64,000 nt of DNA from Floccularia luteovirens (GCA_009739215.1 VSJF01000011.1:248001-312000); one strand, 5' to 3'. Positions 36,593-49,468 are shown, counted from the first letter of the stretch. Made by a program: numbers and translations. The notes: generated from the sequence alone by a model not told the origin.

Positions 36593-37301
36593 TTAAATAT
36601 CATTTCTTTTTAGGATTGTCATCAGACCAGGGATGCCCTTTGCTTGGTCGAGTGCAATAGGGCGGTGTGGGTCTGCTTGCGTTGAGCGAGTTGCTAGACC
36701 ATTATATTGTACCTATATGCGGAGCATATATATTTTAGCATCTGGCGGGTATTTTCCAAATTGTCTCAAAGTTAACTAACCTGAACCTTGTAAGTTCCAT
36801 TCGATTTGGTTTTGGGGCAAATAATGGTGCACTTCCACCTATTAGAAAAGGGGGTGAGAATATTAGTGACATGTCAGGGGGAAAGATAAGGAAAACAAAG
36901 ACAAAGGGCGGGGTGTCTGGCGGGGAAAGAAATGTGAAAAAGGTACGAAACTGTTCATTGACAAGCGATGTGCCTCCCAAAGCCTCAATATCATCCAACA
37001 AAGTATTTCTCGTCGCACGTAGGAGAGTCACAACATTTACACCTCCGACACAGACATAGTTATCAGTAAGCTCAACTGAGAGCTTTCGTTCACAGGCTGT
37101 TTCAGCCAATCCAGGATGTGAGCAGGGTTCTCCTGAAGTCGATACAATACGGTTGGGATTTGACTGTTCTTCGTGTCTGCGCATTTTGATGAAAATGCTA
37201 GCTACACCAGCCACATTAAGACGCGTCGTTTTCTTGGAAGGAGAGTTTTCTGGGGAAGAGGGGGAAGAAGATGTTGACTGAGATTTGGATTGCAGCATCA
37301 T
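36593..37301 (-). CDS. conserved fungal protein of unknown function
   Basis: Three exons on the minus strand. Exon 1 (start at 37301, MMLQSKSQSTSSSP; Ser-rich, low-complexity N-terminus) contains DNYVCVGGVNVVTLLRATRN then ALGGTSLVNEQ. A GT..AG intron joins it to WKCTIICPKTKSNGTYKVQ, a short CxxxxC segment, and a second intron (about 36695-36790) to YNGLATRSTQADPHRPIALD followed by KGIPGLMTILKRND and TAA at 36593-36595. All three exons are in frame and read like a well-conserved protein, from my general memory of basidiomycete proteins with this GIPGLMTILKRN ending. Function is unknown. It diverges from the RPB10 gene. Confidence 0.7.
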
Positions 37302-38833
37302 TGTTGCGGATGGTGTTGTTGACAAAAGAAACTAAAAGTTTAAGGAAAGGGAGAAGAGCGAAAGACGGGAAGAAAGGAAAGGAGATTTTAAAGGAAAGAG
37401 ACTTGTGAACGTGGTCTTTGATGGATTTAACGGACAGGGCGGAGTTTGTATCGCCTTCTTGGTCTTTACTCAAAGGATCTTGCTTGGCTACTGATCCCAT
37501 CTTAGAACAGTCCCTGCCTTTATCGACTGTCTCTAGTGTCTTGTAGCTACGCTTTAGCACATTAATACTTATTGTGAGTATATGCACCACAGTCATCACA
37601 GTCGTTGATGGTGGGCAATGGTGAGAGCGATCAAGACTCGGATCGTTCTTCGAGTTCATCCCGCTTAGTCCTATTTCTGTGCTTGTCCCACTAGGTCCGG
37701 TTGTTATGCGGCTCCGAATATCCTTCAATCGATCGCATGGAAACATAATAGTGTTTCTCATCAAAAGATGTGTACTGTTCCAACTTGTAAATAACAGCTT
37801 GTTGCACCGTCTCTATCATGGAGCCAAGCCCGTCAGTTAGTCAGTTGTGATAGAGTGAAAATTCGTTGTTCAGTGCTTAGAAGGGAATATAGTTCAATAT
37901 ACATATTGACAGACAACAGCTCAAGTGTCCGAGACTGAACTGTTGTCTGTCAATGTCAAGCGGCCTCCTGTCTCATGTACCTTGTATTTTGATAGTTTCA
38001 ATTCCATCACAATCATAAGGATTTTCCAACACAAAAGCTAGCATCCTGTCGGAATCATTTAATCGATCATGGTATCCCAGTGGAGAGAGAACCAGCATCT
38101 CAGAACACGGAACTCGGAATGGTCTCGTACCCAGAGTTTGTATCCCTTATTCTTAACACAATACTAAACAAGTTGGTTGCTTGATAGCATGCCAACAGAC
38201 ACAACCATTAAGGGCAATATGGGTGGAGTTATGAAATCACACGTACCAAATAGGAACTTTGCTATAACGTCCAATTGTCCCCGGTGGAATGGTAGTGGAG
38301 AAAGAAATGAAAAAGTCGCAGCATATCACTACATCACTATTGGGGGATGGACGTCAGCAGACCCTCCACACAAAGGCAACAAAAGAACATTTCGTCACCC
38401 CTTAGTATCCCGAGTCACTCCGAAATGGACAACCCAATCCAATGCATCAACCGTTGCCGCAGCATGGAATACATGAGTTAGCGGCTTGTTTCCTGTGCCC
38501 AAGCTGAAGGTCCAAAGAGACTAATAAGTGGGAATCTTATTGTGCCTATCCAGATATCGCCTTATTGTCTCCAGATCCAAGATCATCGAAAGGGAATTGT
38601 GCGCAGTCCCAACAACGTGTCACCGGATTCCTGCTGACAGCGTGTAGGCTGTCAGTGTCATATGTCATGGAACGATTTCTTGAAATGCCGGTGTGGTAAA
38701 TGCACAAATTTGGGAGAGTGATTGTTGGCGGGGTTGCTGACTAATCATCAGAGTCAGCCTCCAAAAAACTTTGATATTTTGAATTTTGAGTTCCGCGTAG
38801 CTTATTTCATTCAAAAAAGCACAAGGTATATCA
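37302..38833. promoter_or_regulatory. divergent spacer to RPB10
   Basis: No gene supported. A 182-codon minus-strand frame (37216-37764) overlaps the first exon of the previous gene in another frame and lacks domains. A plus-strand frame at 38177-38476 is also unassigned. Confidence 0.4.
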
Positions 38834-39351
38834 ATGGTAAGTAACATTCACCAACCCAGCCTTGCGAATAACTGGCTTATTCAATAAAAAGATCATCCCT
38901 GTACGATGTTTTTCATGTGGGAAAGTAATTGGTGATAAGTGGAATGCGTACTTGGAGTTGTTGGCGAAAGACATGAATGAAGGGTGAGTTCTGCTTCTCA
39001 TCAATCCAAACCGGATTTCGAAGACACGAATACGAATACAGTGACGCTCTGGATGAACTCCAACTAAAACGATATTGTTGTCGGCGCATGGTACTCACCC
39101 ATGTTGACCTGATTGAAAAACTCCTCCATTACAATCGTATGTATTCTATCTCTCCACACCTCTTTTCTCCATCCCCATCCACTAGTATCTCTATACCCCC
39201 TCCCGCCGATCTTTTCCTCTACCCCAACCCCCCATTTTCCCCGATTCTCCAACCTCTCCACTTGATCCCCCTTTATCATTCCTCACGTCAATATATACTA
39301 ATGACCCCAATAGCTATGGAGCGGACGAAAGACAAAGGAGGAAATTTCTAG
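38834..39351 (+). CDS. RPB10: RNA polymerases I/II/III subunit RPABC5 (Rpb10)
   Basis: Small zinc-binding subunit shared by all three nuclear RNA polymerases. Exons: 38834-38836 (only the ATG), 38892-38983, 39042-39136 and 39314-39351; all introns are GT..AG. The spliced protein begins [21 protein letters not shown], carrying the conserved CFSCG motif, continues [20 protein letters not shown] with the invariant CC pair (YCCRRM), then [14 protein letters not shown], and ends RTKDKGGNF. About 75 residues, normal for the family. A one-codon first exon is notable but the splice is unambiguous. Intact. Confidence 0.97.
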
Positions 39352-40003
39352 ACTCAGAACCTGTTTGTACTGTATGCCGTATGAACTTAGGTGATGTCAT
39401 TCAATGCACATACGTCTCATGTCTCTTGGCAGTAGGGAAATGGTTTATTCTTCTCGAAACCATATGGATCACTATTAGAGGAAGTTGAGAAGCATGGAGA
39501 CCCCCTTTGTACGCGATGGGATTGATGTGAAAAGATAAGTACAATCATACGATAGTAATGTATATCTACGTCCTCAACTTCTTATCAAAAACAATTGAAT
39601 TGTACCCGAATTTGACGGCTTCAGACCCTGGGACCGAGGCCTTGAGGCCTGAACGTTGAACGTGAACGTGAACCTTGAGCTTAAGCTTGTGCACGAATTC
39701 CCCATCGAATGACGACACTGTTAACAGCTATATGTGAATTCTAAAGAGGTCGTATGAATCCATGGCCACGTTTTTGTGTCTAACATGAGACAAATCGATA
39801 ACGTATATATGCGGGAATTAAGCTGGTGTTATTCAATTTCGTGACGCCCAATTGCAGAATGCTGTTGAGATTGGATGCACATATACATGCCCACACAGTA
39901 AATGCGTCCGAGACCTTCGAATATGTCAAAGGGGACACATGCCCTAACTGAGAAGCGACCCCAAAACCCATCCATCTACAGTTATCCAACCTTCATTAAA
40001 TAA
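39352..40003. other. intergenic with short GAACGT repeats
   Basis: No gene. At about 39650-39690 the text GAACGTTGAACGTGAACGTG runs into CCTTGAGCTTAAGCTTG; a similar run sits at 59155-59180. Confidence 0.4.
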
Positions 40004-41481
40004 CTATCCATTTACTTTAACATTTGTACTTAATATCCTCTTCCCTTTCAATCCCGCCAATTCCTCTTCAACAGACTCCTTCAGAACTTTCTCATTAAAC
40101 TCCTCCTCATCAAACTCTCTAAAAGGTGCATATACAGAAAACAAAACCTCATTCAAACATCTGAATGAATCAGAAAAACAAAGCAAGTCATCCAACCCTT
40201 TCCAATTACACGTCCTACATATCTTGTAGTCACCGTTATAAGGTGGAAGTATAATTGAGAAGTTTACGGTTTTTATTTTGCTTGTTGGTTGAATTCTCGA
40301 GAGGAATTTTATTAATTGTTGGAGAGGGTCGTATGAAATTATTGTGAAATCGAGCGTGAAATCGATTTTTTGGAGGTGTGGGAGGATACTGAGGTCGATG
40401 ATATCAAGTGGATAATTCCTTTTTTAGAGTAATCTAATAAGAATCATGAACAAAAGGAAAAGTGATTGGTTCACACTCACGATATCCGTAGAGTGTCCAA
40501 TGAAAGATGTTCAAGGGAACACCTTGTATGTTTTATGACTTCCCAAGATGCGCAGAGTTCTCTTGATGTCCTTGGACTGCAAAACAATCTCCGTAGCTTG
40601 GATAAATCGAAGTATACCTGTTTCGATAATGAGGAGCCGTCTAAATGTAAAAGGGATAGGATGGTTGCGGGATGACATTTCATAAAAGTTAGAGAGTCTA
40701 GATGGATTGACGTGGTTTTATGACCTTGAACCGCCACACTGTCAGAGTGACGTTTATGGGGGGCGTGCGTCATGAGGTGATTTCCCTGAACCTGTGTATG
40801 CACTTCAAAACATACATCATCGAATGTTAAATCCTTTACGTGCACAAAGGATTCCAAATAACTGATGGGGAGACTAGTAGAAGGTCCGAAAGCAACTGCA
40901 GACAGTGTTACCGACGACGATAAAAGGTATCGTATTGATATTTCCAAATCCCCTCTGAGATCAGCCCATTGGTGTGGACCGTCCAATCTCAGCGAACAAA
41001 GTCTGGGAAACATCAAAATAATTTGTGGCAGTATTTCTTCTTCAGCCAAACAATATCCATCTATTGTGGTTCCAAGGTGAAGATACAGATGTCGAACATA
41101 ATGTGCAAGATGGGGGTTTTGCGTTAATATTTTGGTATATTTCTGGAACCGTCCTCGTAAATTGCTTTTGAAAGGTTGTGCATCCAAAGCTATGGAAGCA
41201 AATATATGTTTACGGCAATAAGGCAAGGTCGTCCGTGATATAAATGAAAACGCTTTGATAGTGGCCAGTTCTTTCCCATCGATGAGGGCGAGGTGGTCAA
41301 TGATATTTTCGATAATATCAAGGGGTATGTCACCGTGTGGCGAAATATCTGTCAGTTTTGAAACGGTACGACTATGAGATCCCAATTGAGAAGAGCCATA
41401 CGTCCCTATATGCGAAGTGTACCCCCATTTAGGATGAGCGCTTTGCACAGCTCTACGCAACTTTGTGAGGTTATGTAGCAT
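40004..41481 (-). CDS. F-box-like domain protein
   Basis: Two exons with one 62-nt intron (40419-40480). The first in-frame ATG is at 41481 (MLHNLTKLRRAVQSAHPKWG); the frame stays open upstream to about 41553, so a further exon cannot be excluded. Residues about 40-85 read IPLDIIENIIDHLAL, TIKAFSFISRTTLPYCRKHI and F, the fungal F-box-like pattern used in SCF ubiquitin-ligase adaptors. The rest is leucine-rich and helical with LRR-like spacing (PRLCSLRLDG, LDSLTFMKCH). Exon 2 reads YPLDIIDLSILPHLQKIDFT and ends VNG. The F-box assignment rests on pattern only; substrates are unknown. Confidence 0.7.
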
Positions 41482-42233
41482 TTGTTTTCTGGAAGAAAAT
41501 CGGTTTGGAGTAGACGATGAGGGGGGTTGCTTATCCTTTCTTCCCTCAATCACTTTGTTTTGCTTATTTGCAGGATCCCTTTAGTTTGGTTGGTGAATTA
41601 TGTTGGTCTCCAACAGTAAACAATAGGCCATCCACTTCGAAAAAGGGTTTTTACCTGGATAGAGTGTTGAGCATTTCCTGATTGTATGGATATTGATGAG
41701 AAACTCCAATTATCCAGGCTTTGATTAGTGTATTAGGTGTCTTTTGCGGGCTATAGTAGGAGTGGGGTACGGATTTACTGTGGACTACATCTTATTATTC
41801 CTGACTATCAAAGGCGTTGTATCACGAGTTAGTGATCTCCTCTTAAACCGCTCGTGTAGAGGCTTCGTATTAAGTAGGAGGGTCCCGGTTCTATCTTCCT
41901 GTCCAATCAGCTAGTCACCGTGGAGATCTACTCTGTGCCAGGTATGTTAGCCACAAATCGGCATAGGGATGACATTATGGCGTGGCGCAAAAAAAAAAAT
42001 GCTGAAAACCCTTGCTCTGTATCCCGTAAGTACTGTGTAAAAGGAGTGAGCAAGATGCTAGGCAATTGATGTTAAAGTCGAGCTATTGGATGAGCAAAGG
42101 GCAGAAAATATCGATGGACTTACTGTGGGAATAGTCAGACCCTGACAGCCTGCCATACTTTATGTGCAAAACAGCGATGATATACGTAGTGTGGACTATA
42201 ATCATTACGAACTGTAAAAAACAGGCGTTCTCA
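41482..42233. other. intergenic, nothing recognised
   Basis: AT-rich spacer, with a 10-plus A run near 41990. Promoter of the F-box-like gene and 3' flank of the Sld3-like gene. Confidence 0.4.
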
Positions 42234-44010
42234 TCATCGCTTTCGTGGTGGCTTGCATGGGGTCAAGTCAAGATTATAATCATCGTCTTCGTCAGTATCA
42301 TCAAATCCGGTCCTGCCTTCACCTCCACCTTCATCTTCACATTCCATCGAAGACCTCAGTAATAGCACTGCGGGAGTTCTAACCCGCAACTCCCACACTT
42401 CATCCTCCTCCTCCTCTTTGTTTCCTCCTCCCTCATTGATACTGGAGGCGGGGAAAAGTGTATCGCTACTTCTACCAACAACGCCCACCGCTTTTCTAGA
42501 ATCTTTATTTTCACTAGCATGAGACACCGATCTGAACAACTTTGTCCTTGACTTCACAGGAGTTTCTTCAACCAAAGTCGTGCCTTTATCTAGAGTAGAC
42601 ATCGTTTTCGATCTTTGCAGTGACCTTCCCGGTTGCTTTCTATCGACAATTTGAGGCCGCGGTTTTGGTTTTGGTTTGAATACTCTTGACATGCTGACTT
42701 CGCGATTTAGCACTCTCTTCTTAATGACTCCTACGCTTCCCGCACGTTCGCGTTCTTGTGCTAAAGATACAGATAATGACCGTGATCGTTCGCGAGGGTT
42801 TGGATTTTTATCTGATAGAATGCTCGACTGCCTTCCCGTGGGGATCACCTTATTGCTAGCGGTACTCGAACCCGCGCGGCTCGGGTTTGAAGTGGTCCTT
42901 GGAAGTGCTCGGGGTTTCGCCTTCAGTAACTTTGGTTTATCTAATCCAAGTTGACCTTCAGGTTGGGGGTTTGGAGATGTTGAACGAGAGTGAGAACGAG
43001 AACTAGATGCATCCTCGTCGTCAGAGAATGGTGAAGTAGGGAAAACCTTTGACCGTAGCAAAGAACACATCTCTGGTAGTAGCGTTTTGAATCTACACAA
43101 AACTTTGACTCTTTCTTTTATGACATTGGCAGAGAGATTAACGCACTGTACTTCAAAAATATCTTCACAGAAAACTTGAGCCAAGTCTCTTTCATTAACT
43201 CCCCCCCTTGTATACGGTTTAGGTTTGTCAGGGGGTCTAATATCGTCAACTAGTTGCCACATTGATAATTTATCCATAAACTCTTCTAACCGGTCTTGGA
43301 TAGAAGAAATATCTTATACTTCTGATGTTGCATCACCACGTTTCCGTTGCTTTGACTGAGGTTCAGGTGGAGAAGGGGGTGATGGCAAGGAAAGCTTGAG
43401 CATGTAGAGAAGGATCTGAATCTGTGTCCTATTTTAGCCAACTTCGGTAAGCAACAAGTCCAACATAATCAAAAGGTCAAGGCATACTCCCATCTTTCCA
43501 AGCTCTTCAACCACCTCCCTCGCCACGCATGATCCTCCTCTTCTTCATTATCCGACTTCTCATAACTCACCGAATACCACATAACCATTTCCTCAATCTC
43601 CCCAGAGCCTCCATCTGCAGCAAGAATCTTTGGAAGTTCCGTATGATACTTGTTAGCTACCAGGCGCGTAGTGAGGAGTAATGGAACAAGGAAAGCGTGT
43701 AGTGGATGAGGCTCCATTGTTTGATCTGGATGAGATTTAACGCGTCGTAATAATGAAATGAGAAGGTTGAGGGGCATAATCGACTGTACAGAGTTAACCT
43801 AGTCTAGAATTCCAAGAATTAGAAAAAAAAGACCTTGGGCAACCAGAGAAATTGTAAGTAAGCTTTTGTAACATAACTTTCCGGAGACTCTTGTTGATTG
43901 ATGAGGTCGAAAGGAAAATCATTAGCAATGACCTTTTCTTGTCCTGTAGTCCAGCTAGTTTTTCGAGGTGATGGATTCAAGGAATACGAAAGAGAGTCAA
44001 CTATTGACAT
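42234..44010 (-). CDS. SLD3: Sld3-like DNA replication initiation protein
   Basis: Sld3 loads Cdc45 onto MCM at origins. Exon 1 (ATG at 44010, MSIVDSLSYSLNPSP) has PESYVTKAYLQFLWLPK; exon 2 (43488-43783) has MPLNLLISLLRRVK, EPHPLHAFLVPLLLTTRLVA and RWLKSLERWE; exon 3 begins TQIQILLYMLKLSLPSPPSP and later FMDKLSMWQLVDDI, RDLAQVFCEDIFE and LPEMCSLLRSKVFPTSPFSD. This order matches the Sld3 domain of basidiomycetes as I know it. The C-terminal 200 residues are basic and Ser/Arg-rich (RERSRSLSVS, SKTMSTLDKG), ending in an acidic stretch. An in-frame TAA (43314-43316) lies before DISSIQDRLEEF unless a 42-nt intron (43295-43336) is spliced out. Confidence 0.6.
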
Positions 44011-45280
44011 TTTGTTGTTTTCTTCAATGCAAAACATAAGGCCAGCCACTGACCAGAGAGGCTAAACGCGGTCACATGACTCTTTATTAGAGCTTGTGCA
44101 AGTAGTGAATGTATTGTAAACAAGTTTGCCTCCTAAATATGTAGCAGCCACACTTTATATCATTGGAGAGTTGAGAGCCGTGGATAACTAGAATATCCGG
44201 TGTACGATTCTCTACTAAGTTGATGCGCTTGCGTAGATCGGCTTCCAACTCTTCGTCGTTTGAAACTGGCCCTTCAGCAATTTGTGCATAGCGGCGTCTT
44301 ATACGGTTCATCTTTTGCTGTTGTTTCTTTGTGTGGCATTGTCGTATGAACAAATATCTACTTAGTGCAAATCGTTCTGCTCTGGTGACTGCCTAAGTTG
44401 AAGTGGGATTGCAATGCCTTTGCTGCGCCCATGCATAAGTAATGCCATTGTCTTTATAACAAAGGTTAATCTCATGAATATAGAAAAAAAGAAAAAGGAA
44501 GTGAATAGCATGACGAAGAAGATAGAACACGGTTGTTATAAGAAAGAAAAAAAAGTATCAAGACACGGTCCTGAGAAGAAAGATGAAAGAGAAAAAGAAG
44601 TGTAGAAGTGGGGGCTGTTACCTTAGTCCATGGTTGATAAGTACGTTCTGCATGTTATAATAATAACACTAAACACAGTCAGTAAGCATGCAGAGTGAAT
44701 AAGCATGCAGGTTCAATTGTTGTGATCATAACTTACTTATCGATCTAATTTAACACTATTTTCCGAACCCCTCTGGCAAGATGAGGGACCCTCCCCATTA
44801 TTAGGCGCAATTTATGGTTGGACAACGGAACGGTTTTGTTGTGGTGACACTTCTACTGTTTAAACACCGTTCTGTTCTCAATACAGTACAAAATATCCCT
44901 ACATTTCGGACTTTGAGCCCATGGATTGTGGTCTTTCCTGTGGTCTTTTGGGGGTTGATTTACTGGCTTTTGTGGGGTAACTATGTCTTTGAGTGCTTTC
45001 CTAAGTATAAATGAGTCGAAAAGAAACCGGACCAGGCTTGGAGGGTTATCATGACTTTTGCCTTTTCGTGCTTCGTGGTCTTTCGGAAGGCATCAACCAG
45101 AAAAACAATGTAATTTTCCTGATAGTACGGGGGAGACCGCAGCATTATTTATATGGTGCAACTGATATATTATGGTTGTAGTTGTGAAACGTTCTACCAA
45201 CTCGTAATCGTATTACCCGCCAAGCTTAAGAGATCTCTGAAATATTTGCTTTTCGTTAGTCTAGATAATTTAAGAGTTAT
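44011..45280. other. intergenic, no gene supported
   Basis: The minus-strand frame 44087-44353 (with ELEADLRKRINLVENRTPDI) has no recognised domain. Other frames are short. Confidence 0.35.
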
Positions 45281-46310
45281 TCAACGACTTACCAAGCTTC
45301 CTTTTCGTGTGAGAAGACCCAACTTTCGATGAGCACCGACTTTTGTAGTTGCGGCTCTTGCAACTCTAAGGGTGTTTTGTAAATCAGTCCGCGTCTTCTC
45401 CAACTGTTGCCTCGACTCATCATCGTCCTTCTCAGCGAGCACATGTAGATTTTCTTCCTGCTTGGAAAGGAAGTTCTGGATGGTTGCATAGAGGGTCTTT
45501 CCTGCCTGTGTTTCACATAACCGTTCATTGAGGTCTACAATTTGCTGTTGCAGCAAGAATATTTCTCTCTCTTCCTTCTTCTTCAGAATGAAATTGATGA
45601 GCTCAAGGGCAGAATCCCGAGTGTTCAAAAAACGCGCGCATGTTGATCCGTTTTCGATCATGGTTTTCCATGATGTTTGTTTCAAGTTTGTCTCGTGCTC
45701 CTCTGCTTCAGCATATTCTTCCTTATCCCACATTGTGGTTACAAGGACGACCCGTTCTGCCGCTGCAATCCCGCAAAGTTCTCCGAACGCGTGGAGATAT
45801 TCATGAGCTGCTCTGGTCATGCGGTTATCAGTGATACGGTGCAGATAAAGTATCCCAGACAGTTTGACTGGCTTTCTGTATCTGTTATATATATGTTTTG
45901 ACTTTGCTTCGTAAATAAGATAGGGAAGCTACTCACGTCCTCTCGAGCCAGGTACCAACCATGTTCAAGATTTCCATGTCAGATTTGGACGAGTCGTCAA
46001 AACCAGGCGTATCCACGATGACAATATCAGGCTGGCCGAAACGCTTCATTCTCATGCCTTGGACTGCCTGCGTTTTTGGGTGGAGTGAATCTCCACATCG
46101 TTTGTCAATTCGGTTAACCAATTTGTCGATCAACTAAAACAGTGGTGAGTAGGGTATTTTGGTAAACTAAGCTAGGATATACATCGCTTTTTCCAGCCCC
46201 TCTTGGACCCATGACACTGTATATTGATGTTATGAACGTAGTTTATATTGGAACCTAGATAACACTCACGCAATAATAACATCTGGTGTTTCTACACTAC
46301 TAGTGGTCAT
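45281..46310 (-). CDS. AIG1-like GTPase 1
   Basis: First (most downstream) of four tandem minus-strand paralogs. Exons join to MTTSSVETPDVIIA, then VMGPRGAGKSD (P-loop, GxxxxGKS), LIDKLVNRIDKRCGDSLHPK, PDIVIVDTPGFDDSSKSD (DxxG motif), a TYRKPVKLSGILYLHRITD link, ERVVLVTTMWDK (in the position of the N/TKxD base-recognition motif), GSTCARFLNTRDSA, and a C-terminal coiled-coil rich in E/K/Q (KKKEEREIFLLQQQIVDLNE) with the tail RKLGLLTRKGSLVSR. Introns are 45-60 nt. This is the AIG1/Toc34-like G-domain group common in Agaricomycetes; no function is known there. No lesion found. An ACATGAGGT box lies about 115 bp upstream. Confidence 0.75.
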
Positions 46311-46836
46311 GATGATTTGGATTTACGGTGTGGTGCGGCCTATTCACAATAAATGTTTAGAAAACCCGCGAAGAGTTATTCGAAATGGGTCAGAACGAGC
46401 AACAATCCCCAGAACGTGCTGAACATGAGGTAGACATAGATCGATACAACCATATGACCTCCCGTAAGGCAGCTGTGGCAGATGCCAGTGCTACATCTTC
46501 GAGTTGTCGGTCTGGAATCGTCACGACTTTCGCGTGAACAGAGTGAACAAACAAATACAACTTTCATATTCAATACAGGCAATGATCATTACAACAGCAA
46601 AACAACAACAACAAAAAAAGGTATTAAAACCCGCAACGTAGAGGTATTCAAGAAATGGAACATGCTAATCCTTCTCAAAGAACAACGTTATCCACATTGC
46701 ACCACCAGAAGAAAGGAAATCGGGTGCGTTGGTAGTAACAAATCGTTATTGCATTGACGATCGTGGCAAATCCTCGAGCTTGAGTGGGCTCTACCCATTT
46801 ATATTAAAATTATCCAGAGAACAAGCTGATACATGT

Positions 46837-47878
46837 TCAGCCACTTACCGGGCTCCTCCTTCTGAAAAAGAAGGAAAAAATGCGACGAGTCCAGGATATC
46901 TTTATGGACCTTGCTGCTTCAGTAATCGTCTCGAAATCTTGCCGGATTTTGTCGAGATCCGCTTCCAATTGCTCCTTCAGATTGTTCTGCTCGGCCAGCA
47001 TTCGTAACGTTCTTTCCTGGTCTGGAAGAAGCTTTTGGAGGACGGTGTATAGTTCCTTTCCTGCAGGCACTTCATTTAATTTTTTGCCGAATTCTGTGAT
47101 TTCTTCTTGCAGCAACTTCATTTCCCTCTCTTCTTTCTTCTTGAGGATATGATTGACAAGGTCCAAGGCAGACTCTGGCGTGTTTAAAAATCGTTTACAT
47201 GTTGATCCATTATCAATCATGTTTTTCCATTTTTCTTGTAATCTTTTTTCCCGCTCCTCCGCAACAGACATATTCAAACCTTTCTTATCCCACATCGATG
47301 TCACAAGTACGACCCGTTCTGCTGCTGAACCTCCGCAAATGGTTCCGAATGTGTGGAGATATTTGTGAGTCTTTTCAGTCATGCGATTATCACTGATACG
47401 ATATAGGTATAGTATCCCAGCAAGCTTGACCGTCTTTCCATACCTATTTCATGTAGGTTCAGATTTGTTTTTGATGAACGAAACAAATATGATACTCACG
47501 CCTTCTCGAGCCATTGATCAATCATGCCCAAGATCTCTGAATCGGATCTGGACGTATCATCAAAGCCAGGTGTATCCACGATGACAATATCTGCTTGCTC
47601 ATGGCGAGTTATTCTGAAAGCTTGGACTTTCTCCGTTTCCGATTCTAGGGAACTCCCAGCCAGTTTTGTGGGTTGGCCCACCAGTTTATCGATCAGCTAA
47701 TCTGTAGTGAGTAGGTTATCAAATGAAAGTTCAAGCTACAATTCTACATTGCTTTTCCCTGCCCCTGTTGGACCCATGACGCTACATATGAAAGTTATTG
47801 AGATAAGTTTGCATTGGAAGTCCAGTATATGACTTACGCAATAATAATATCCGTCTCTGGATTGATAACGGGTATCAT
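46837..47878 (-). CDS. AIG1-like GTPase 2
   Basis: Reads MIPVINPETDIIIA, VMGPTGAGKSN (P-loop), LIDKLVGQPTKLAGSSLESE, ADIVIVDTPGFDDTSRSDSE, a KTVKLAGILYLYRISDNRM link, ERVVLVTSMWDKKGLNMSVA, GSTCKRFLNTPESALDL, and a KKKEEREMKLLQEE coiled-coil. The tail is strongly basic and aromatic: KISWTRRIFSFFFRRRSPVS, which could bind membrane. Same gene layout as GTPase 1, and the two form the closer pair in spacing. Open through all splice joins examined. Confidence 0.75.
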
Positions 47879-48463
47879 AATGACTGGGTTCTTAGAGTAT
47901 GGTGTATTCTGTTTTTGGCGAACGGAATGTCTACGAAGGGAAGATTAGGATGAATTATGGGTTATGTGGATGTGTTCAATAAAAACTGCAATACCCCGCA
48001 ACGCGATAGACACGAGGTTGACATAGGTCAATGTAACATGACTTTCCATCTGGGATCTATAGCCCACTTTCAACTATGATAGAAAGTATTCCAATCTTCT
48101 GCAAGCGATCGGCACGGTTGTTGAGGTGTAACGTCGTAATTCATTGTATCTCCTACTATTAGTCAGAAGAAAGATGTGAGGAAACTTATTGGCATATGAC
48201 CCCCCAAAAGCCAAAGATTATGGTGATATTGTTATTCGGTTGTGGCGAAATTATATTAGAGCTCCCCATATGAGAGAACTTTTAATACTCAGGACAATAG
48301 TTTGTCAATGTAGAAGAGGTAAGTGCATAGGTCGCCCAATAACGCGCTATTATATTACACGAGCCCTGCACATATTCGTACACAGTTCCAACTTTTGTTA
48401 TTTTTTTTTTCTATAACTGATGTGACATACATATCAATATATATCTCTTCAATACATACATCG

Positions 48464-49468
48464 TTAATGAGGTGTAATAAACCTACTCAACCAAGCAATA
48501 AATCGCAGAAATTTCATGGCTTTGGCAACCGCAAGCATGTGTTGTGATTCATTCCAGATTTTTTTGTACTCCTCGTCGAGTTCCAGGACTAACTCTGCAT
48601 TATCTTGTTCGGTGGCTTGCTCAACTATCTTGCGCACACTTTCTTCTTGCCGTACAACCAGTTCCTCGAGCTTGGCGTATATAAATTTCCCTTCCTCTGT
48701 TCTTTGAAGTCGTTTTCTCATTTCCTCAACATCTTCTCGCAGCGACACGGTGTCACTCTGTTTCTTCTTCGCGAGTATAAACTTGATGAGCTCAGCAGCT
48801 GACTGCCGAGTATTTAAAAACCGTGCGCATGTTGACCCGTTGTTGATCATATTTTGCCAACATGTTTTCTTCAAGTCTGCTTCGCGAGCTTCTGCGCTGG
48901 CTGTATCCGCTTTCTTATCCCACATCGATGTCACAAGTATAACCTTGTCTGGCGCCAGTCCAAACGTGCGGGTATATCTATGAGCATCTCCAGCTATCTG
49001 ATCATTGATCCGGTGCAGGTATACAATAACCGGTAGGCTTAGTATTCCTAAATTAGATTTGGATTTAGTCACTGATCAAGAACATGTGAGAAATCATACT
49101 CACATTTCCTTTAGCCAATCATCGAGGTTCTGTAATATTTTAGTGTCGGTCATATTGGGATCACCAAAGCCAGGTGTGTCTACAATAACGATGTTTGATT
49201 GACCCGAAGATACCATTCTCGTAGCTTGGATTTTGTCCTGTTTTTGATTCGAGTAAATTACCAGCTCGTTTGCCGGATTGATCCAGGAATTTGTCGATTA
49301 ACTAGATTACAATAAGGTATGAACCAATAGAAAAGCCATAATCTTACATTACTCTTCCCGGCCCCTGTTGGACCCATTACTCTGCACATCAAAGTGATTG
49401 GTGTTTTATTACTGTAAAGTGAAAGGCAAAACTCACACGATAATAATATCCGATTTTTTGCTGCCCAT
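48464..49468 (-). pseudogene. AIG1-like GTPase 3, two frameshifts
   Basis: Start MGSKKSDIIIV, P-loop VMGPTGAGKSN, then LIDKFLDQSGKRAGNLLESK. One extra base near 49237 (relative to GTPase 4, which has ACGAACAAAATCC where this copy has ACAGGACAAAATCC) breaks the frame before DKIQATRMVSSGQSNIVIVD and TPGFGDPN. A second extra T near 49030 separates NTKPTG from IVYLHRINDQ. Past that the frame is open: DKVILVTSMWDKKADTASAE, GSTCARFLNTRQSAAELIKF, a long coiled-coil, and tail MKFLRFIAWLSRFITPH. With both lesions it cannot make the full protein. Otherwise it is the sister of GTPase 4, from which it appears duplicated with its flanks. Confidence 0.7.

Noticed and set aside
37216..37764. 182-codon minus-strand frame
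   Set aside because: It overlaps the first exon of the conserved gene in another frame, and has low-complexity composition with no domain.
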